A stretch of DNA of 8,492 bases from an uncultured Clostridia bacterium (lineage in GTDB: Bacteria > Bacillota > Clostridia > TANB77 > CAG-508), in assembly GCA_949746285.1 (NCBI GenBank), contig CATJZH010000098.1:1-8492 (forward strand), written 5' to 3'. This document shows positions 5,914-8,492 of this stretch, piece after piece. The notes under the pieces are model-generated. The model was not told where the DNA came from. It searched no databases and saw only the letters and a program-made list of their open reading frames with translations. The translations under genes and the position numbers were made by a program. The first letter of the stretch is position 1, and each line of letters opens with the position of its first letter.

Positions 5914-7755
5914 CTATGGGTCATAATTTACTTTTATATTTTTCATATGATAAACTTCTGTATCTAAACTTAGGTTAACATTATAGTATGGATCTCCCTC
6001 ATCTAAAATATCTCCCCATCTTTTCTCAAATGTAGACATTTCTCCTTGAAATCTTTTTATTTTTGCTGGAGTGTTTTCTTGACCTCTTGATTTTGATTCA
6101 TAATGCCAAAACTCAACAAATGGATTATATACAACCAAGTATCCTTTTTCTCTTATTTTTAGACAAAAATCTACATCATTAAATGCAACTGCTAAATTTT
6201 CATCCATCCATCCTACTTCTTCATATACTGATTTAGAGGTCATTAAGCATGCTCCTGTTACTGCACTTAAGTTTTCTATCATGCTTTCTTTAGCAAAATA
6301 CCCATGTCCATCTTTAGGTATGCTTTTAAATCTATTGCCTGCTATTCCGCCAACACCAACAATTATTCCTGAATGTTGTATTGTTTCATCTGGATAATAT
6401 AATTTTACACCTAATGCTCCCACATCTTCTCTTTGTATAAATCCAAGCATAATTTCAAGCCAATTTGGTGTTATTAATTCTGTATCATTATTTAACTGAA
6501 TAATATAATCTCCATTTGAATTTTTTACTCCGAAATTTATTATTGCTGAATAGTTAAATCCTTTATTGGGATATTTTACAACTTGTATTTTATCATTTTT
6601 TTCTATTTCTTTATAGTATTCAAAAATTTCTTTTGTTTCACTATTATTTTCTACTACTACTATTTCATAATTGCTGTAAGTTGTTTTTTCTAAAACAGAA
6701 TTTATACAAACTTCTAAAATATCTTTTCCATCTTTATTTGGTATAACTATTGATACTTTTGGGGTTCCTTTTACTTTATAATCTACTCTATAAATTCCTT
6801 CTATACAGCCTGGTGTCACTTCTCCTTCTAAACCAACTCTTTTTAAATGATCTTCTATTGCTTTTTTTCCTGCTTCAAAAGCATAATTTTTAGCATTACT
6901 ATTTAGTTTAGCAGTAGACTCACTATGTACTCTCCAATGATACAAGATTTTTGGTATATGCTTTATATTCTCTGGTTTTGTTACTTCTGACATTCTTAAA
7001 AATATATCGTAATCTTGTGCTCCATCATAATCTGCCTTAAAGCCTTCTAATTTATCCATTAGTTCTTTTTTAAATATGCTAAAATGACATATATAATTCT
7101 GGCACCTTAATGTGTCTGGTGCAAAATCTGGTTTAAAATAAGCATCATATCTATTATCATTTTCATCTATTTTATCTTCATCAGAATATATAAATTCTGC
7201 ATTTGGAAATTTATTTATACAATTTACTACTTCAAATAAAGCATAATCTGACAAAATATCATCATGGTCTAAAAGAGCTATATACTCACCTGTTGCCATA
7301 TCTATTGCTGCATTTGTATTTCCTGCTATTCCTAAATTTTCATTTAAATATTTATATTTAATTCTATTATCTTTTTCATAATATTTCTTTAGGTTTTCAT
7401 TTTGTTCTGGACTACCATCTGCTAAACAAAGTTCCCAGTTTGAATATGTTTGATTTATCATACAATTTACTAAATCTTTAAAAAACTTTTCTTTGGTTTT
7501 ATACATTGGTACTATTACACTAATTTTAGGAGAAATTGCAAATTTCTTTTTCATCTGTAACTTCAAATCCGCATCTTTAGGTTCATTAAATTTTATCCAT
7601 CCACCATAATCACCATATTGAAGATCTTTTTCTCCTTTTAAAAATCTTATTATTTTTCTAAGTACAGTTTTTATACACTTTTTTAATGTTTTTATAAAAC
7701 CATATTTTCCAATATAAAATTTTATTTGATTTATTCTATGTTTTATAATGTTCAT
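5914..7755 (-). CDS. Tandem-domain GT2 glycosyltransferase
   Basis: Predicted 613-aa enzyme, paralogous along its whole length to the genes on both sides. The N-terminus (about 1-42) is strongly basic and probably helical, with KYGFIKTLKK matching the same element in the 4008-5870 product; membrane docking is inferred. Domain 1 (about 77-310) shows VIVPMYKT, LCLADGSP, metal-binding DHDD (163-166), YSDEDKIDEND, GAQDYD (245-250) and LYHWR (271-275). Domain 2 (about 333-592) shows VSIVIPNKD, FNYSAIINF, LNNDT (421-425), VAFNDVDFCLK (523-533), HYESKSRG and GDPYYN. The ND of FNDVD occupies the position held by ED in many other GT2s, but ND is usual in this two-domain family. Length is typical. The chosen ATG at 7755 lies 8 nt after GAAAGG; an adjacent in-frame GTG (7758) would add one residue. 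It lies 33 nt downstream of the edge-truncated paralogue, so all are likely one operon. Donor sugars are unknown. Confidence 0.9.
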   Translation of the reverse strand: MNIIKHRINQIKFYIGKYGFIKTLKKCIKTVLRKIIRFLKGEKDLQYGDYGGWIKFNEPKDADLKLQMKKKFAISPKISVIVPMYKTKEKFFKDLVNCMINQTYSNWELCLADGSPEQNENLKKYYEKDNRIKYKYLNENLGIAGNTNAAIDMATGEYIALLDHDDILSDYALFEVVNCINKFPNAEFIYSDEDKIDENDNRYDAYFKPDFAPDTLRCQNYICHFSIFKKELMDKLEGFKADYDGAQDYDIFLRMSEVTKPENIKHIPKILYHWRVHSESTAKLNSNAKNYAFEAGKKAIEDHLKRVGLEGEVTPGCIEGIYRVDYKVKGTPKVSIVIPNKDGKDILEVCINSVLEKTTYSNYEIVVVENNSETKEIFEYYKEIEKNDKIQVVKYPNKGFNYSAIINFGVKNSNGDYIIQLNNDTELITPNWLEIMLGFIQREDVGALGVKLYYPDETIQHSGIIVGVGGIAGNRFKSIPKDGHGYFAKESMIENLSAVTGACLMTSKSVYEEVGWMDENLAVAFNDVDFCLKIREKGYLVVYNPFVEFWHYESKSRGQENTPAKIKRFQGEMSTFEKRWGDILDEGDPYYNVNLSLDTEVYHMKNIKVNYDP

Positions 7756-7763
7756 CACATTTT

Positions 7764-7769
7764 CCTTTC
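7764..7769 (-). promoter_or_regulatory. Ribosome binding site for ATG 7755
   Basis: GAAAGG on the minus strand. Spacing is 8 nt to ATG 7755 and 5 nt to the in-frame GTG 7758. The out-of-frame ATG at 7760 runs straight into TGA, so ATG 7755 is the best choice. Confidence 0.65.
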
Positions 7770-7788
7770 AATTTTAGTAAGTTATATA

Positions 7789-8492
7789 TTAAACTTTTTT
7801 AGTCTCTATATCATACATATCTGATTCTAAGCTAAAATTCTTATTATAATATTCATCACCTTTACTAAGCATATCTTTCCAAGTTTCCAAAAATAGATTT
7901 ATTTCTTTTTGAAATCTTTCTATTTTATCTGGAGCATTGTCATCTCCCCTAGTTTTTGATTCATAATGCCATAATTCTACAAAAGGATTATACACTATAA
8001 GCTTCCCTGCCTGTCTTATTTTTAAGCAAAAATCTATGTCATTAAATGCAACTGCAAAATTTTCATTCATAAATCCTACTTCATCATATATTGATTTTTT
8101 TGTCATAATACAAGCTGCTGTTACTGCATTCATATTTTGAATTAAATCTTCTCTTCCAAAGTATCCTTCTTTCTGTTTAGAAAGTCCTCTAAACATATGT
8201 GCTGCAACTGTTCTTACTCCAACTATAATTCCTGCATGTTGTATTGTTTCATCAGGATAATATAATTTTGCTCCCACTGCTCCTACATCTTCTCTTTGGC
8301 AAAATCCTAACATTTTCTCTAACCAATTTTCTGTTATTATTTCAGTATCATTATTTAATTGAACAATATAATCTCCATTACAATTTTTTACAGCAAAATT
8401 AATTATTTTTGAGTAATTAAACTCTTTTTTATTTTCATCAGAAATTTTTTCTAGTTTTTCTTCACCTTTGTTTGTTAAAATTATATTTTTAT
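7789..8492 (-). CDS. Tandem-domain GT2 glycosyltransferase, 5' end outside the window
   Basis: The reading frame stays open from the TAA stop to the window edge, giving 233 visible residues of the C-terminal GT2 domain. Upstream of the first in-window ATG (8313) the same frame encodes clear family sequence: FNYSKIINF, GDYIVQLNNDTE and NWLEK. That ATG is therefore an internal methionine, not a start. Later motifs are YYPDETIQHAG, VAFNDIDFCLK, HYESKTRG and a GDEYYN variant of the family's GDPYYN. From residue 60 on, it aligns without gaps to the C-terminus of the 5914-7755 product with about 107 of 174 identities (hand count). The missing part probably holds the rest of domain 2, a first GT2 domain and a basic N-terminus, as in the two paralogues; that is inference. 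It would be the first gene seen here in an operon running toward lower coordinates. Confidence 0.88.
   Translation of the reverse strand, partial: KNIILTNKGEEKLEKISDENKKEFNYSKIINFAVKNCNGDYIVQLNNDTEIITENWLEKMLGFCQREDVGAVGAKLYYPDETIQHAGIIVGVRTVAAHMFRGLSKQKEGYFGREDLIQNMNAVTAACIMTKKSIYDEVGFMNENFAVAFNDIDFCLKIRQAGKLIVYNPFVELWHYESKTRGDDNAPDKIERFQKEINLFLETWKDMLSKGDEYYNKNFSLESDMYDIETKKV

Noticed and set aside
7789..8313. A separate 174-aa stand-alone glycosyltransferase starting at ATG 8313
   Set aside because: The frame is open to the window edge and upstream codons encode conserved domain residues aligned with the paralogue, so this ATG is internal.
1..8492. Alternative genetic code, CRISPR, tRNA/rRNA, insertion sequence or plus-strand genes
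   Set aside because: Tryptophan is TGG and TGA is a stop; no regular repeat-spacer array, no transposase or terminal repeats, and no plus-strand frame with convincing protein character was seen.

Overview
The window looks like part of a surface-polysaccharide or glycoconjugate assembly locus from a low-G+C bacterium, most likely a Clostridia-type member of the Bacillota. This rests on the very AT-rich sequence (roughly a quarter to 30% G+C by eye), purine-rich Shine-Dalgarno sites (GAAAGG, AGGAG), short gaps between genes and the protein families present. Tryptophan is encoded by TGG and TGA acts as a stop, so the standard bacterial code applies. Species cannot be named from the sequence.

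All seven genes lie on the minus strand, so transcription runs from high to low coordinates. The order is: (a) 8492-7789, the C-terminal part of a tandem-GT2 glycosyltransferase whose 5' end lies outside the window; (b) 7755-5914 and (c) 5870-4008, two complete tandem-GT2 glycosyltransferases related to (a); (d) 3997-3485, a small GtrA-family membrane protein with a GTG start; (e) 3419-2121, a 12-TM major facilitator transporter; (f) 2044-1112, a polyprenyl-phosphate-hexose-synthase-like GT2 with two C-terminal membrane helices; (g) 1083-40, a single-domain GT2 glycosyltransferase. Genes a to d are tightly packed (gaps of about 33, 43 and 10 nt) and probably form one operon. A well-formed sigma-A-type promoter (TTTACA, 17 nt, TATAAT) lies just after the transporter stop codon and probably gives f and g their own start. 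No terminator, RNA gene, mobile element or CRISPR array is visible. No stretch longer than about 80 bases is non-coding.

A working model, by inference: the three two-domain enzymes and the single-domain enzyme (g) add sugars to a growing cytoplasmic glycan. The GT2 with membrane helices (f) charges polyprenyl phosphate with a sugar, and the GtrA-like protein (d) could help flip that lipid-linked sugar for side-branch addition outside the membrane. The role of the MFS protein is unknown. No Wzx flippase, Wzy polymerase, ABC exporter, GT-C transferase or nucleotide-sugar synthesis gene is present here, so the pathway must extend beyond the window. The most notable points are the three-member tandem array of two-domain glycosyltransferases, a roughly 20-residue insertion in one of them, the edge-truncated gene whose first in-window ATG is not its start, and the internal promoter. 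I saw no clear sign of a wholly new system.
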